64,000 nucleotides of DNA from Pseudoduganella albidiflava (GCF_004322755.1 NZ_CP036401.1:3348001-3412000), one strand, 5' to 3'. Positions 45,178-55,814 are shown, counted from the first letter of the stretch. Program-made: numbers and translations. Notes: generated by a model not told the origin, from the letters alone.

Positions 45178-45410
45178 GGTTTCTTCAGCCGCAGCAATGT
45201 CCAAATGGGTGCCTCATGCATAAGGGTAGACGCGCAGCCATGCGGAGGGCTGGCCGCGATACCTGGTCGGCGTCCGGCTCGGCCAGGCCACGTCAAGCCC
45301 GCAGGATAACATGGAGTAGCAGATGTTTTATCTGAGCAATTTTTACAGGGTATCACGGTAGCCGGGCCGGAAGGCAAGACGCGCCGCTCAAGTTTTGCTA
45401 TCGTCGCGGC

Positions 45411-46433
45411 ATGAGAATCGCCATCACCGCCGCGCTGCTGGGCGCCTGTGCCCTCCCCGCACTGGCGGATACCCCGGAGGGTATCCATTTTGCCCATCAT
45501 GACTGGGAAATCGCCTGCGACAACACCCGCACCTGCCGCGCCGTCGGCTACTACCAGGCCGAGGAGCCGGGGAACCCGGCTGCTACCGTGTTGCTGGAAC
45601 GCGCGGCAGGACCCGGCCGGCCCGTGACGGCAACGCTGATGCTGACCGGGTTCGATGGAAAGTATTGGGTGCCGAAGACGGGCAACGTGGCGATGCGCGC
45701 CGACGGGCACGCGCTGGGCGACGTAACACTCGGCGGCGACGACATGCAGGGCACACTGAGCGCTGCGCAGTTACGGGCCTTGGTGGAGGCAGTTGCCGGC
45801 ACGGGCGTGGTGCAATGGCATGACGGCGAGCAGGTATGGACGCTGTCCGGCCAGGGCGCGGCCGCCGTGCTGCTCAAGATGGATGCGTTGCAGGGACGCC
45901 TGGGCACCCCGGGGGCACTGCTGCGCATGGGCTCCCGTGCCGAGGATGGTGTTTTGCCGGCGCTGCCGCCGCCCGAAGTGCGGCGGGCAGCGACCGGCAA
46001 GGACGAGGTGGTCCTGCCACCCGCAACGCGCGCAGCGCTGATGCGCGAGCTGCGCGGCACGCTGGCAGAAGGCGACTGCGAAGCTCTCGGGCCGGACGAT
46101 CTGTCAGCCCTGCCCCTCAGCGCCGGCCGGCTGCTGGTCTACGGCCAATGCTGGGCCGGTGCGGCGGGAACCGGGACCGCCTACTGGGTCACCGGCAGCG
46201 CCGCCCCTTTCGAGCCGGCGCTCGTGACGACCGACGGCAGCGATCATGCGCCCGGCGAGATCCATGCTTACCGCAGCATGAGCGGGTGCTGGGAAAGCAC
46301 GGAATGGGTATGGGATGGCCGCCGCTTTGCGCGGACGCGCCAGGCCACGTCGGGCCGGTGCGGGACCGCGGGGTTCGGCAGCACATGGAACTTGCCCACC
46401 TTCGTGGCGAAGGTCATGCCTCGCCCGCGCTGA
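45411..46433 (+). CDS. DUF1176-domain periplasmic protein
   Basis: 340 residues. Signal peptide: IAITAALLGACALPALAD. The mature start HHDWEIACDNTRTCRAVGYY is the DUF1176 hallmark, with paired cysteines. Later features are TGFDGKYWV, LPPATRAALM and a C-terminal block SMSGCWESTEWVWDGRRFART with cysteines that likely form disulfides. The family is exported and common in proteobacteria, but its function is unknown. No operon partner is evident; the beta-helix gene begins 47 bp later on the same strand. Confidence 0.87.
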   Translation: MRIAITAALLGACALPALADTPEGIHFAHHDWEIACDNTRTCRAVGYYQAEEPGNPAATVLLERAAGPGRPVTATLMLTGFDGKYWVPKTGNVAMRADGHALGDVTLGGDDMQGTLSAAQLRALVEAVAGTGVVQWHDGEQVWTLSGQGAAAVLLKMDALQGRLGTPGALLRMGSRAEDGVLPALPPPEVRRAATGKDEVVLPPATRAALMRELRGTLAEGDCEALGPDDLSALPLSAGRLLVYGQCWAGAAGTGTAYWVTGSAAPFEPALVTTDGSDHAPGEIHAYRSMSGCWESTEWVWDGRRFARTRQATSGRCGTAGFGSTWNLPTFVAKVMPRPR

Positions 46434-46480
46434 CAGCGCCAATACAATAACGCCCTTTCGCATCGACAAGGAATCAGGCA

Positions 46481-47503
46481 ATGGTGTCAAAGCATGTAGT
46501 GTCAAAGCATGTGGTGTCAAAGCATCTGGTGTCAAAGCATGTGATCGGCGCGGCTGCGCTCATGGCCCTCGCCCTGCCACCGCGCGTGGGCGCGGAAGAA
46601 ATCGGTGGCGGGCGCCTCGTCTGGCTCTTGCTCACCCATGCCATCAAGGAGCAGTTCATCCCGCGTCCTGTGCCAGCCGTGCCCGCCGCGCACGCCCGCA
46701 TGCAGGTGGAGAAGGATGCCACCGGCTGCCAGTTGCTGCGCTGGGACCGCACGATGTCCGGCACGCCGTCGATGGGCATCTACCATCCCGGCAGATACTG
46801 CCTGGACCAGGATTACGAGGTCGACTGCGCGGCCACCACGCCGGATTGCACCGGCACGATGATCGAGATCCACGCAAGCAATGTCGACCTGGATATGCGT
46901 GGTCACGCGCTGCGCATGTCCGGTACACGCCGCTACCGCGGTGTGTGGGGAACGGGCCAGTACATCCGGATCCATGACGGCCGCATCGAAGGCGCTGGCA
47001 TCGGCATCACGCTTTCGCACAGCACCACCGACCCGGCGAAAGCCTATCCGGACACGCAACCGGACGCGGGAGACGTCCTGACCCTCACCGGCTTCGCGGT
47101 GGAACGCATGGAGTTCAGCGGCGTGTACGGCGCGATCGAGCTTTCCGGCAAGGATAACGAGGTCCGCGATAACCGGATCGACATGATCTGCGACGCCGCG
47201 CCTGGCGGCCGCCCGCCCGTCGCGCTGCTCAGCTATGGTCCTTCGGCGCGCATCGAGCGCAATACCATCGTCCTGCGCAACCAGGCTGCCGGATCGACCG
47301 GCCATGCGATGTACCTCCGCGCGGGCCACCGCGCGGTGATCGGCGAAAATACGGTGAACGTGGAGGGCACGCGTTCAGGCACGATCGGCATCGGGCTGAG
47401 CGACAGCCAGAGCGTGGTGCTGCAACGGAACCGGATCGACACGGCGAACGTCACGGTGCTCAAGAACACGAGCAGCCTGGTACCCGCCGACATCGCCCGC
47501 TAG
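46481..47503 (+). CDS. Right-handed beta-helix repeat protein, exported
   Basis: 340 residues from ATG 46481. The first 20 residues are a perfect run of VSKHV-type pentads encoded by a 15-bp tandem repeat, followed by a hydrophobic signal (IGAAALMALALPPRVGA). Beta-helix rungs begin near 125: IEIHASNVDLDMRGHAL, QYIRIHDGRIEGAG, GAIELSGKDNEVRDNRID, ARIERNTIVLRNQ, SVVLQRNRIDTANVTVL. Such folds occur in pectate lyases and alginate epimerases; no catalytic triad is seen. Each repeat unit also has an in-frame GTG, so the true start is uncertain. Confidence 0.8.
   Translation: MVSKHVVSKHVVSKHLVSKHVIGAAALMALALPPRVGAEEIGGGRLVWLLLTHAIKEQFIPRPVPAVPAAHARMQVEKDATGCQLLRWDRTMSGTPSMGIYHPGRYCLDQDYEVDCAATTPDCTGTMIEIHASNVDLDMRGHALRMSGTRRYRGVWGTGQYIRIHDGRIEGAGIGITLSHSTTDPAKAYPDTQPDAGDVLTLTGFAVERMEFSGVYGAIELSGKDNEVRDNRIDMICDAAPGGRPPVALLSYGPSARIERNTIVLRNQAAGSTGHAMYLRAGHRAVIGENTVNVEGTRSGTIGIGLSDSQSVVLQRNRIDTANVTVLKNTSSLVPADIAR
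46484..46543 (+). repeat. 15-bp tandem repeat at a gene start
   Basis: Four units of GTGTCAAAGCATGTG (third base changes at the unit ends) lie in frame immediately after the ATG of the beta-helix gene. Copy-number change adds or removes five residues without a frameshift. Confidence 0.92.
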
Positions 47504-47551
47504 CGGGAACCCGCCACGGCCCGGTCGACGATACCGTCCGGTACGAACCCC

Positions 47552-48472
47552 TTAAGGCTGTTTCCGGTCAGGCGGCGCCGCCTGCCCATCCTCGAGCTTC
47601 CACCGCCTCGACAGGTAATCGAGGGTGACCACCCGGTCGCCCAGCGGCCGCAGGCCCAGCACGCCGGCCAGCTTGACGGGCGAGCGGAAGCCCTGGTCCA
47701 CGCAATAGGAAACCCGGGTCTCTTCCAGCGCGACACCGGCCACAGTGAGCCGGTGCGCGGCCGACGTTTCAAAGCACTGCACCTGCTTGCCCCAGCTTTC
47801 CAGCCCGAACTGCCGCACCTTGCCGCCCGCGGCCAGCGGCGCACCGCCCGTCAGTTCGACCCATTCGCCGGCATCCGTGGCGGCCAGGCCGAAGCGGGCG
47901 GCGCCGGTATCGAGCAGCGCATACGATGGCCGGGCGCCCTGCAGGTGCAGCTCGACCAGCGTGTGGCCGCCGGTTTGCCCCCAGCGCGCATAGAACAGCG
48001 GATGCGCCGCCGGATCGGTGGCCAGCAGGGGTTTACTCGTGTACGCGAAACGCGCCTTGCCCAGGTCGAGCGTGAGGGTGCCGTGTTCGAAGAACGCATT
48101 GCCGACGGTGGCCACCGCACGGATCGCGCACACCTGCGGATTCACGTACCGGAGGTTCTGTGCATCGGCCTGGATCTGCTTGCGGATGCCGGCCAGTTCG
48201 ATGGTGACGGTCTTTTGCGGCAGTTGCTCGCCCTGCGCCGCCTGCCCTGCCCACATCCATTCGCCGTTGGCGCCCGTGTCGAGCTGCACCAGGCATGGCG
48301 CGCCGTCGATGGTCGCGGGCAGGAACAGGGCCAGCCGCTCCGGCGGCCCGCCGGCGAAACTGTCGACGTGCCACGTGAAGGGCTGCCAGCGCGGTTGCGC
48401 CGCGGCCGGCATGGCGATGGCACAGCACAGCAACGCCGCCTGCGCCGCGACGGCCATCCTTGATCGCTTCAT
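47552..48472 (-). CDS. Exported pepsin/retropepsin-like aspartyl protease fold protein
   Basis: 306 residues. Signal peptide: AAQAALLCCAIAMPAAAQ. Two D-T-G-A motifs occur, CLVQLDTGANGEW (about 65) and SYALLDTGAARFGL (about 180), one per lobe. The C-terminal LAGVLGLRPLGDRVVTLDYLSRRW is typical of this fold. Eukaryotic pepsins have one aspartate per lobe, as here, while retropepsins dimerise. The bacterial family is little studied. Periplasmic location is expected. It is 25 bp upstream of the TatD gene region on the same strand. Confidence 0.8.
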   Translation of the reverse strand: MKRSRMAVAAQAALLCCAIAMPAAAQPRWQPFTWHVDSFAGGPPERLALFLPATIDGAPCLVQLDTGANGEWMWAGQAAQGEQLPQKTVTIELAGIRKQIQADAQNLRYVNPQVCAIRAVATVGNAFFEHGTLTLDLGKARFAYTSKPLLATDPAAHPLFYARWGQTGGHTLVELHLQGARPSYALLDTGAARFGLAATDAGEWVELTGGAPLAAGGKVRQFGLESWGKQVQCFETSAAHRLTVAGVALEETRVSYCVDQGFRSPVKLAGVLGLRPLGDRVVTLDYLSRRWKLEDGQAAPPDRKQP

Positions 48473-48496
48473 GGTGCGTGGCTCATACCAAGTGGC

Positions 48497-49309
48497 TCAT
48501 GGACCACGCATGCCCGTCAAGGCGCCCAGCCGCGGCATCACGGCGTGGGCGTTCGCCGTCGTCGCGTCCCGCAGTTCGTCGAGGCCGATGCCGCGCAGTT
48601 GCGCCAGCACTTCGGCAATGCCGGGGACCTGGTCGGGCGTGTTCACGCCCGGATGAACCCAGTGCGGCGCGATGTCCGGCGCATCCGTTTCCATCACGAT
48701 CGCCGACAGCGGCAACTGCTCGGCCAGCCGGCGGATCTGCAGGGCGCGTGTAAACGTCAGGTTGCCGCCGAAGCCCAGCTTGAAGCCGATGTCGATGTAG
48801 CCCTGTGCCTGCTGGAAGCTGCCGTTGAAGGCGTGGGCGATGCCGCCGGCGGGCGGGATCTGTCGCACGTGCTTGAGCACCTGGTCCTGCGACTTGCGCA
48901 CGTGGGTCAACACGGGCAAGCCGAATTCGCGGGCGATCTTAAGCTGCTCACGGAAGAACAGGACCTGCTTGTCGCGCATCTCCGGCGTGCACAGTTGCGG
49001 CAGGAAGAAGTCCAGCCCCACTTCGCCGATGGCGACGAAGTTCGGATCGCCGAGCGCTTCGCGCACCGTGTCGCGCATGGCCGCCAGGTCGTCCTCCGTG
49101 GCGGCCGGCACGCAGATCGGGTGGATGCCGATTGCATACGACGCGTTGCCGGCGGCCGTGCCCAGTACACGCACGGCTTCCCAGTTGCCGCGGTCGATCG
49201 CCGGGATGACGATCATGCCGACACCCTTGTCGAGCGCGCGCGCCGCCACGCCAAGCGAATCGCCGCCGAATTCGCGCGCATCCAGGTGGCAGTGCGTGTC
49301 GATCCACAT
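48497..49309 (-). CDS. TatD-family metal-dependent hydrolase
   Basis: 270 residues. N-terminal MWIDTHCHLD supplies the HxH metal ligands, followed by GEVGLDFF (glutamate), VLTHVRKSQDQVL, GIAHAFNGS and the late aspartate in IVMETDAPDI. TatD proteins are 3'-5' exonucleases or other DNases acting with Mg2+, cytosolic. It follows lolD by 3 bp, in the conserved order lolC-lolD-tatD. Confidence 0.93.
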   Translation of the reverse strand: MWIDTHCHLDAREFGGDSLGVAARALDKGVGMIVIPAIDRGNWEAVRVLGTAAGNASYAIGIHPICVPAATEDDLAAMRDTVREALGDPNFVAIGEVGLDFFLPQLCTPEMRDKQVLFFREQLKIAREFGLPVLTHVRKSQDQVLKHVRQIPPAGGIAHAFNGSFQQAQGYIDIGFKLGFGGNLTFTRALQIRRLAEQLPLSAIVMETDAPDIAPHWVHPGVNTPDQVPGIAEVLAQLRGIGLDELRDATTANAHAVMPRLGALTGMRGP

Positions 49310-49312
49310 GGC

Positions 49313-50006
<694 letters not shown>

Positions 50007-50014
<8 letters not shown>

Positions 50015-51275
50015 AGCGCAAGGCCTCCGCCGGTTTCACGCGCGATGCCCAGCGGCTCGGGTAGACGGTGGCCAGGAAGGCCAGCACGACGGAGATCACG
50101 CCGATCTTCGTCACGTCCGGCCAGCGCATGTCGGATGGCACCGTGGTGATGTAATAGATATCCTTCGACAAGAACTGCACTCCCAGGAGGTTTTCGATAA
50201 ACGGAACGATCACGTCGATGTTCTGCGCCACCAGCACGCCGCCGCCGACGCCGATGGCGGTGCCCAGCAGGCCGACCAGCGCGCCCTGGATGACGAAGAT
50301 CTGCATGATCGAGCGGGGCGAGGCGCCCAGCGTGCGCAGGATGGCGATGTCCGGCTGCTTGTCGGTCACCGTCATCACCAGCGTGGATACGAGGTTGAAA
50401 GCGGCCACCGCGACGATCAGCGTGAGGATGATGAACATCATGCGCTTTTCGGTCTGCACGGCGGCGAACCAGTTGGCGTTGAGCTTCGACCAGTCGCGCA
50501 CTTCCAGGTTCGCCGGCATGATCTTCTTCAGTTCATCGGCCACCTGCGGCGCGCGGTGCATGTCCGCCAGGCGCAGGCGCAGGCCGGCCGGCGCCGCCAT
50601 GCGCAGCATGCGCTGGGCATCTTCGAGGTGGATGAAGGCCATGCCGGCATCGAATTCCTGGTGCTGCGCGGCGAAGATGCCGACCACCGTGAACGAGCGC
50701 ATGCGCGGTACCAGCCCGGCCGGCGTGACGGTGCCCTGCGGCAGCACCATCGTCACCTTTTCGCCGATGCCGGCGTTCAGCGAGCGGGCCAGGTCGATGC
50801 CCAGCACGATATTGAACTGGCCAGGGCGCAGCGCCGCGAAGCTGCCCATCCTGATGTGTTTTTCCACGTCGGAGACGGCCGCTTCCTGCTCCGGCAGCAC
50901 GCCGCGCACCATGGCCGGGCGCAGCGCCTCGCCGCCGTGCATCAGGCCCGCCTGGGTTTCCGAGAACGGTGCCGCGCCTTTCACTTCGGGATGGCGCTGC
51001 GCGTTGGCGGCCTGCTGGCGCCAGTCCGGCATGCCGCCATCCTTGTCGAACACTTCCACGTGGGCCAGCACCGACAGCATGCGGTTCGTCACATCCTTCT
51101 GGAAGCCGTTCATCACGGACAGGATGATGATCAGCGCGCCGACGCCGAGGGCGATGCCCGCCGTCGAGATCAGCGAGATGAACGAGATGAAGCGGTTGCG
51201 CCCGCCCCGCTTGCCCGCGCGGGTGTAGCGCAGGCCGACCTGCCATTCATAGGGAAGATTTTTCAGGAAGCTCAT
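50007..51275 (-). CDS. lolC: Lipoprotein-releasing ABC permease LolC/LolE
   Basis: 422 residues. One N-terminal membrane segment ([25 protein letters not shown]), a large periplasmic MacB-type domain (about 50-270), and three C-terminal segments of the FtsX family ([59 protein letters not shown]) are visible. It pairs with LolD to extract lipoproteins for LolA. A second, similar permease gene lies 160 bp upstream. Confidence 0.94.
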
Positions 51276-51434
51276 CGCTCACCACTTAACGAGGGAGCCG
51301 AAGTGTGCCACAGATGGCGGCACCCGCGCGACAGGTGCATGACATCAAGCACATGCGTGACGTCATTCCGGAGCGGCACATCATTGCAGGGCTTCCTGTC
51401 GTACCAGGGCTGGACATCACGGCAGAGCTTCATA

Positions 51435-52697
51435 TCACTCATAGCGCAGCGCCTCCGCGGGTTTCACGCGGGCCGCCCACCAGCTGGGATACAGCGTGGC
51501 GACGAAGGCCAGGCCGACGGCCGTGCCACCGATCGCCGCGACGTCGCCCCAGCGCAGGTCGGATGGCACGGCGCTGATGAAATAGATGTCCTTCGACAGG
51601 AATTTCAAGCCCAGCAGGGTCTCGATGGCGGGCACGATCGTGCCCACGTTCATGGCGATGAGCACGCCGCCGGCCACGCCCAGCGCCGTGCCCACCACGC
51701 CCACCAGCGCGCCCTGCACCATGAACACCTTCATGATCGAACGGGGCGACGCGCCCAGCGTGCGCAGGATGGCGATGTCGGCCTGCTTGTCGGTCACCGT
51801 CATCACCAGCGTCGCCACCAGGTTGAACGCGGCCACGGCGATGATCAGCGTGAGGATGATGAACATCATGCGCTTCTGGGTCTGCACGGCGGCAAACCAG
51901 TTGGCGTTCAGCTTCGACCAGTCGCGCACCAGCAGGTCGCCCGGCATCGACTGCTTCAGCTGGAAGGCCACCTCGGGCGCCTGGTCCATGTCCTCGATCT
52001 TCAGGCGCAGGCCGTAGGGGCCGGCCAGGTTCAGCAGCTGCTGGCCGTCGGCCAGGTGCACGTAGGCCAGCGAGGAGTCGAATTCATTGTGGCCCGCCTC
52101 GAAGATGCCGGCCACGGTAAACGTGCGCATGGCCGGCGTGCCGCCCGACAGGCCGCCTTCGGACAGCGCCATCGCCACCTTGCCGCCCACCTTCACGTCC
52201 AGCGCCCGGGCCAGCTCGATGCCGAGCACGATGGCCTGTTCGCCCGCCTTCAGGCCGGCCAGGGAGCCCTGCTTCACCTGGCGGGGAATGTCCGATACCT
52301 TGCCCTCTTCTTCCGGCAGGATGCCGCGCACGATGGCCGGGCGCAGCACGTCGCCGCCGTGGGCCAGCAGTGCCTGCAGTTCCACGAACGGCGCCGCGCC
52401 CTTCACTTCCGGGTTGGCGAACGCGCTGCGCGCCGTGGCATGCCAGTCCGTCATCGGGCCGCCCATCTGGTAGATCTCGATATGCCCCAGCACCGACAGC
52501 ATGCGCGCCGTGACTTCCTTCTGGAAGCCGTTGTAGACCGACAGGACGATGATCAGCGCCGCCACGCCCAGGCCGATCCCCGCCATCGAGATCGCGGAAA
52601 TGAAGGAAATGAAGGTGTTGCGGCCGCTGCGGCGCCCGGCGCGCGTGTAGCGCAGCCCGACCTGCCATTCGAACGGCATCTTGTGCGTGAAACTCAT
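51435..52697 (-). CDS. Second LolC/LolE-type permease (paralogue)
   Basis: 420 residues from ATG 52697; longer frames are shadows. It has the same architecture as its neighbour, with long identical stretches such as [16 protein letters not shown] and [12 protein letters not shown], and clear divergence in the periplasmic loop. It could serve as LolE to the other's LolC, sharing the single LolD. The genes are separated by 159 bp rather than overlapped, so it may have its own promoter or a shared one upstream. Confidence 0.92.
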   Translation of the reverse strand: MSFTHKMPFEWQVGLRYTRAGRRSGRNTFISFISAISMAGIGLGVAALIIVLSVYNGFQKEVTARMLSVLGHIEIYQMGGPMTDWHATARSAFANPEVKGAAPFVELQALLAHGGDVLRPAIVRGILPEEEGKVSDIPRQVKQGSLAGLKAGEQAIVLGIELARALDVKVGGKVAMALSEGGLSGGTPAMRTFTVAGIFEAGHNEFDSSLAYVHLADGQQLLNLAGPYGLRLKIEDMDQAPEVAFQLKQSMPGDLLVRDWSKLNANWFAAVQTQKRMMFIILTLIIAVAAFNLVATLVMTVTDKQADIAILRTLGASPRSIMKVFMVQGALVGVVGTALGVAGGVLIAMNVGTIVPAIETLLGLKFLSKDIYFISAVPSDLRWGDVAAIGGTAVGLAFVATLYPSWWAARVKPAEALRYE

Positions 52698-52855
52698 GGA
52701 GTGGAACCCGGCGAAGAACGCATGGAGAAGATGACTCCTGTGCAAAGTGCGCAGTTTGCCATATAAACAGCATTGCCGGAGATACAGCTGAGCAGCGTAG
52801 CCAGGCAGGCGCTGGCGGCCGGGGCGCCGCGGCCGCCGATCTTTTATAATGGCGC

Positions 52856-53881
52856 ATGGCTTCCACGACCCTCGTTCTACCTTTCGGCCTGCCGCCGGCC
52901 GAAATGGCGCCGGATCTCGTCCGCGCGCTGCAGGCCCCGGCCCTGGCGACGCTCCTGTCCCGCAATTCCACGCACACGGCGCACGCGTTCGATGCCGACT
53001 CGCGGCTGCTGCCGCATGAGGCATGGCTGGCGCATGCGCTGGGCGTGGCCGGCGATCCCGCCGCGCAGCCGGCCGCGCCGTTCGCGCCGGCGGTGATGCG
53101 GGGCCTCGGCCTGGCCCCGGATGCCGGCCACTGGTTCCTGTTCCACCCGGTGCACCTGGTGATCGGCACGCACCTGATGATGCCGGACCTGCGCGGCCTG
53201 CGCATCGGCGCCGAAGAATCGCGCGCGTTGTTCGACGCCGCGCTGCCGCTGTGCGAGGAACTGGGCAAGACGCTGGTGTACGGCGACGCCCGGACCTGGT
53301 TCCTGCGCGCCGACGACTGGGCCGGCCTCGCCACGGCTTCGCCGGATGCCGCCACCGGCGACAACCTGCACCCGTGGCTGCCGTCAGGCGCCGCCGCGCG
53401 GGACTTCCGCCGGCTGCTCAACGAGGTGCAGATGCTGTGGCACGCCCATCCGGTGAACGCGGCCCGCGCGCAGCCCGTCAACTCGTTCTGGCTGTGGGCC
53501 GGCGCCCCGGCTGCGCAGCCCCGGGTCGGCACGCCACTGGCGACCGCCGCGGCCCCCGCCTGGCTCAATGCGCTGGCCACGCCGGAACTGCGCGATGCCA
53601 CGTGTGTCCAATGGCTGGCCACGAAGGGCAACGATCGCCTGGCCGTGCTGGGCCACCTGGCCGGCGCCGGGCTGGCCGAAGACTGGCCAGGCTGGCTGGA
53701 ATCGATGAAACAGCTGGAAGACCAGTGGTTCGCACCGCTGCTGGGCGCGCTGCGTTCCGGCCAGGCGAGCGGCGTGCGCCTGATCCTGACAAACCGGCTG
53801 GGCTGGACCGACACGGCCACCACGAAACTGGCGCTGAACAAGTTCTGGCGTACCGAGAACTTTAAAAACCTGCTTGCCTGA
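52856..53881 (+). CDS. Conserved protein upstream of recJ (RpfE-type / phosphoglycerate-mutase-like)
   Basis: 341 residues, no signal peptide. It is Ala/Leu-rich with motifs FALPFGLPPAEMAPDL-like start (LVLPFGLPPAEMAPDL), HWFLFHPVHLVIGTHLMMPD, ALPLCEELGKTLVYGDARTWFLRAD, and LNEVQMLWHAHPVN plus NSFWLWAGAP. This protein is often found just upstream of recJ in betaproteobacteria and has been named RpfE-like or cofactor-independent phosphoglycerate-mutase homologue. No metal-binding or active-site pattern was confirmed here. It is 31 bp from recJ on the same strand. Confidence 0.75.
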   Translation: MASTTLVLPFGLPPAEMAPDLVRALQAPALATLLSRNSTHTAHAFDADSRLLPHEAWLAHALGVAGDPAAQPAAPFAPAVMRGLGLAPDAGHWFLFHPVHLVIGTHLMMPDLRGLRIGAEESRALFDAALPLCEELGKTLVYGDARTWFLRADDWAGLATASPDAATGDNLHPWLPSGAAARDFRRLLNEVQMLWHAHPVNAARAQPVNSFWLWAGAPAAQPRVGTPLATAAAPAWLNALATPELRDATCVQWLATKGNDRLAVLGHLAGAGLAEDWPGWLESMKQLEDQWFAPLLGALRSGQASGVRLILTNRLGWTDTATTKLALNKFWRTENFKNLLA

Positions 53882-53912
53882 GCAAGTTAACAAGCACGAT
53901 AAAGTTGAATCC

Positions 53913-55607
53913 ATGACCCGTATCACGCACCGCCCCTGCCCGTTCCGCGAATCGGAAATGCTGCGCCAGGGAGGCATCCACCCCGTGCTGGCGCGCCTGT
54001 TCGCTTCGCGCGGGCTGACCGATCCGAAAGACCTGTCGTCCGACCTGTCGGCACTGATCCTGCCCTCGGGGCTGCTGCACATCGATGCCGCCGCCGTGTT
54101 CCTGGCCGATGCGATCGCCGCCAGCAAGCGCATGGTCATCGTCGCCGACTACGATTGCGACGGCGCCACCGCCTGCGCCGTCGCGCTGCGCGGCCTGCGC
54201 GCGATGGGCGCGAATGTCGACTTCATCGTGCCGAACCGCTTCGAATATGGCTATGGCCTGACGCCCGAGATCGTGGCGCTGACGGCGCGCGAGAAAGCGC
54301 CGGACATCATCCTCACCGTCGACAACGGCATCGCCAGCATCGAAGGCGTGGAAGAAGCCAGGCGGCGCGGCATCGAAGTGGTCGTCACCGACCACCACCT
54401 GCCGGGCGACCGGTTGCCCGACGCGCGCGTGATCGTCAACCCGAACCAGCCGGCCTGCGGCTTCCCGTCGAAGAACCTGGCCGGCGTGGGCGTGGTGTTC
54501 TACGTGCTGCTTGCCCTGCGCGCGGAACTGCGCCGCCGCGGGGTGTTCGATGCGCAAACCCAGCCGAAGCTCGATTCGCTGCTCGACCTGGTGGCGCTGG
54601 GTACCGTGGCGGACGTGGTGAAGCTGGACACGAACAACCGCATCCTCGTGGCGCAAGGCCTCAAGCGGATGCGCGCCGGCCGCATGCATGCCGGCGTGGC
54701 CGCGCTGTTCCGCGTGGCCGGGCGCCAGGCGCGCTGCGCCACGCCATTCGACCTGGGCTTCGCGCTGGGGCCGCGGCTGAACGCGGCGGGCCGCCTGGAA
54801 GACATGTCGCTGGGGATCGAATGCCTGGTCACGGACGATGAAGGACGCGCCTGGGCGCTGGCCCAGCAGCTCAACGAGATCAACCTGAAGCGCCGCGAGA
54901 TCGAGGCCGAGATGCAGGATGCGGCGCTGCTGCACCTGGACGATTTCCAGCCGTCGCGCAGTTCGACGATCTGCGTGTTCGACGATGCCTGGCACCAGGG
55001 CGTGATCGGCATCGTTGCCTCGCGCCTGAAGGAAAAGTTCTACCGGCCGACCATCACGTTCGCGCCGGCCGGCGATGGCTGGATCAAGGGTTCCGGCCGC
55101 TCGATCGCCGGCTTCCACCTGCGCGACGCGCTCGACCTGGTGTCGAAGCGGGCACCCAGCCTGATCGACAAGTTCGGCGGCCATGCGATGGCGGCTGGCC
55201 TGTCGATCCGCGCCGACGCCTTCGAGGCGTTCTCGCAGGCCTTCGAGGCGGTCGGCCAGGCCTGGCTGACGGAACAGCAGCTGGAGCGGGTCATCGAAAC
55301 GGACGGCCCGCTGGAAGATGCCTATTTCACCACGCAATTCATCGAACTGATGGATGGCATCGTGTGGGGCCAGGGTTTCGCGCCGCCCGTGTTCTGCGAT
55401 GAATTCCGCGTCGTCAGCCAGCGCATCCTGAAGGACAAGCACCTGAAACTATTACTGGAACGCAATGGCGCGCGCTATGACGCGATCTGGTTCGGCCGCA
55501 CGGATGCGCTGGGCGAACGGGCCCGCGTGGCGTTCCGGCTCGATGCCAACGAATACAACGGCACCACGCGCGTGCAGTTGATGGTGGAGCACGCCGAACC
55601 GGCGTAA
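53913..55607 (+). CDS. recJ: Single-stranded-DNA-specific exonuclease RecJ
   Basis: 564 residues from ATG 53913. DHH-family motifs are VADYDCDGATA (79-84 motif core), TVDNGIAS (137-139), VVVTDHHLPGD (160-162) and NPNQPACGFPSKNLAGVGV. The DHHA1 part shows GWIKGSGRSI and KFGGHAMAAGLSI. It degrades single-stranded DNA 5' to 3' in recombination and mismatch repair, using Mn2+ or Mg2+. Full length for the family. A likely two-gene unit with the preceding gene. Confidence 0.97.
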   Translation: MTRITHRPCPFRESEMLRQGGIHPVLARLFASRGLTDPKDLSSDLSALILPSGLLHIDAAAVFLADAIAASKRMVIVADYDCDGATACAVALRGLRAMGANVDFIVPNRFEYGYGLTPEIVALTAREKAPDIILTVDNGIASIEGVEEARRRGIEVVVTDHHLPGDRLPDARVIVNPNQPACGFPSKNLAGVGVVFYVLLALRAELRRRGVFDAQTQPKLDSLLDLVALGTVADVVKLDTNNRILVAQGLKRMRAGRMHAGVAALFRVAGRQARCATPFDLGFALGPRLNAAGRLEDMSLGIECLVTDDEGRAWALAQQLNEINLKRREIEAEMQDAALLHLDDFQPSRSSTICVFDDAWHQGVIGIVASRLKEKFYRPTITFAPAGDGWIKGSGRSIAGFHLRDALDLVSKRAPSLIDKFGGHAMAAGLSIRADAFEAFSQAFEAVGQAWLTEQQLERVIETDGPLEDAYFTTQFIELMDGIVWGQGFAPPVFCDEFRVVSQRILKDKHLKLLLERNGARYDAIWFGRTDALGERARVAFRLDANEYNGTTRVQLMVEHAEPA

Positions 55608-55632
55608 GAGCCAGGCTTCGGCCCATACATTC

Positions 55633-55766
55633 ACCCCAACAGCAAAGGGCCAGGGTCAGACCGGCGGGGTGAAGCAGGGGTTTCGCGAGGCATGCTTCGC
55701 GCCTGCGGAACGATGCTGGCATGCATGCCAGCATTCCTCCCTGACCCCAGATTTTGCACTTGGGGT
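55633..55766. repeat. Composite family A element, copy 2
   Basis: Complete ends ACCCCAA (55633-55639) and TTGGGGT (55760-55766). As at 36890, about 80 bp replace the core spacer, with a CGCGAGGCATGCTTCGCG near-palindrome and the perfect palindrome GCTGGCATGCATGCCAGC (55715-55732). About 90% identical to the other copy by eye. Confidence 0.86.
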
Positions 55767-55814
55767 GGGCTTGATCAAGCGACTTTGACGTAAAAGCCAA
55801 GCTTGCCGCCGCGC

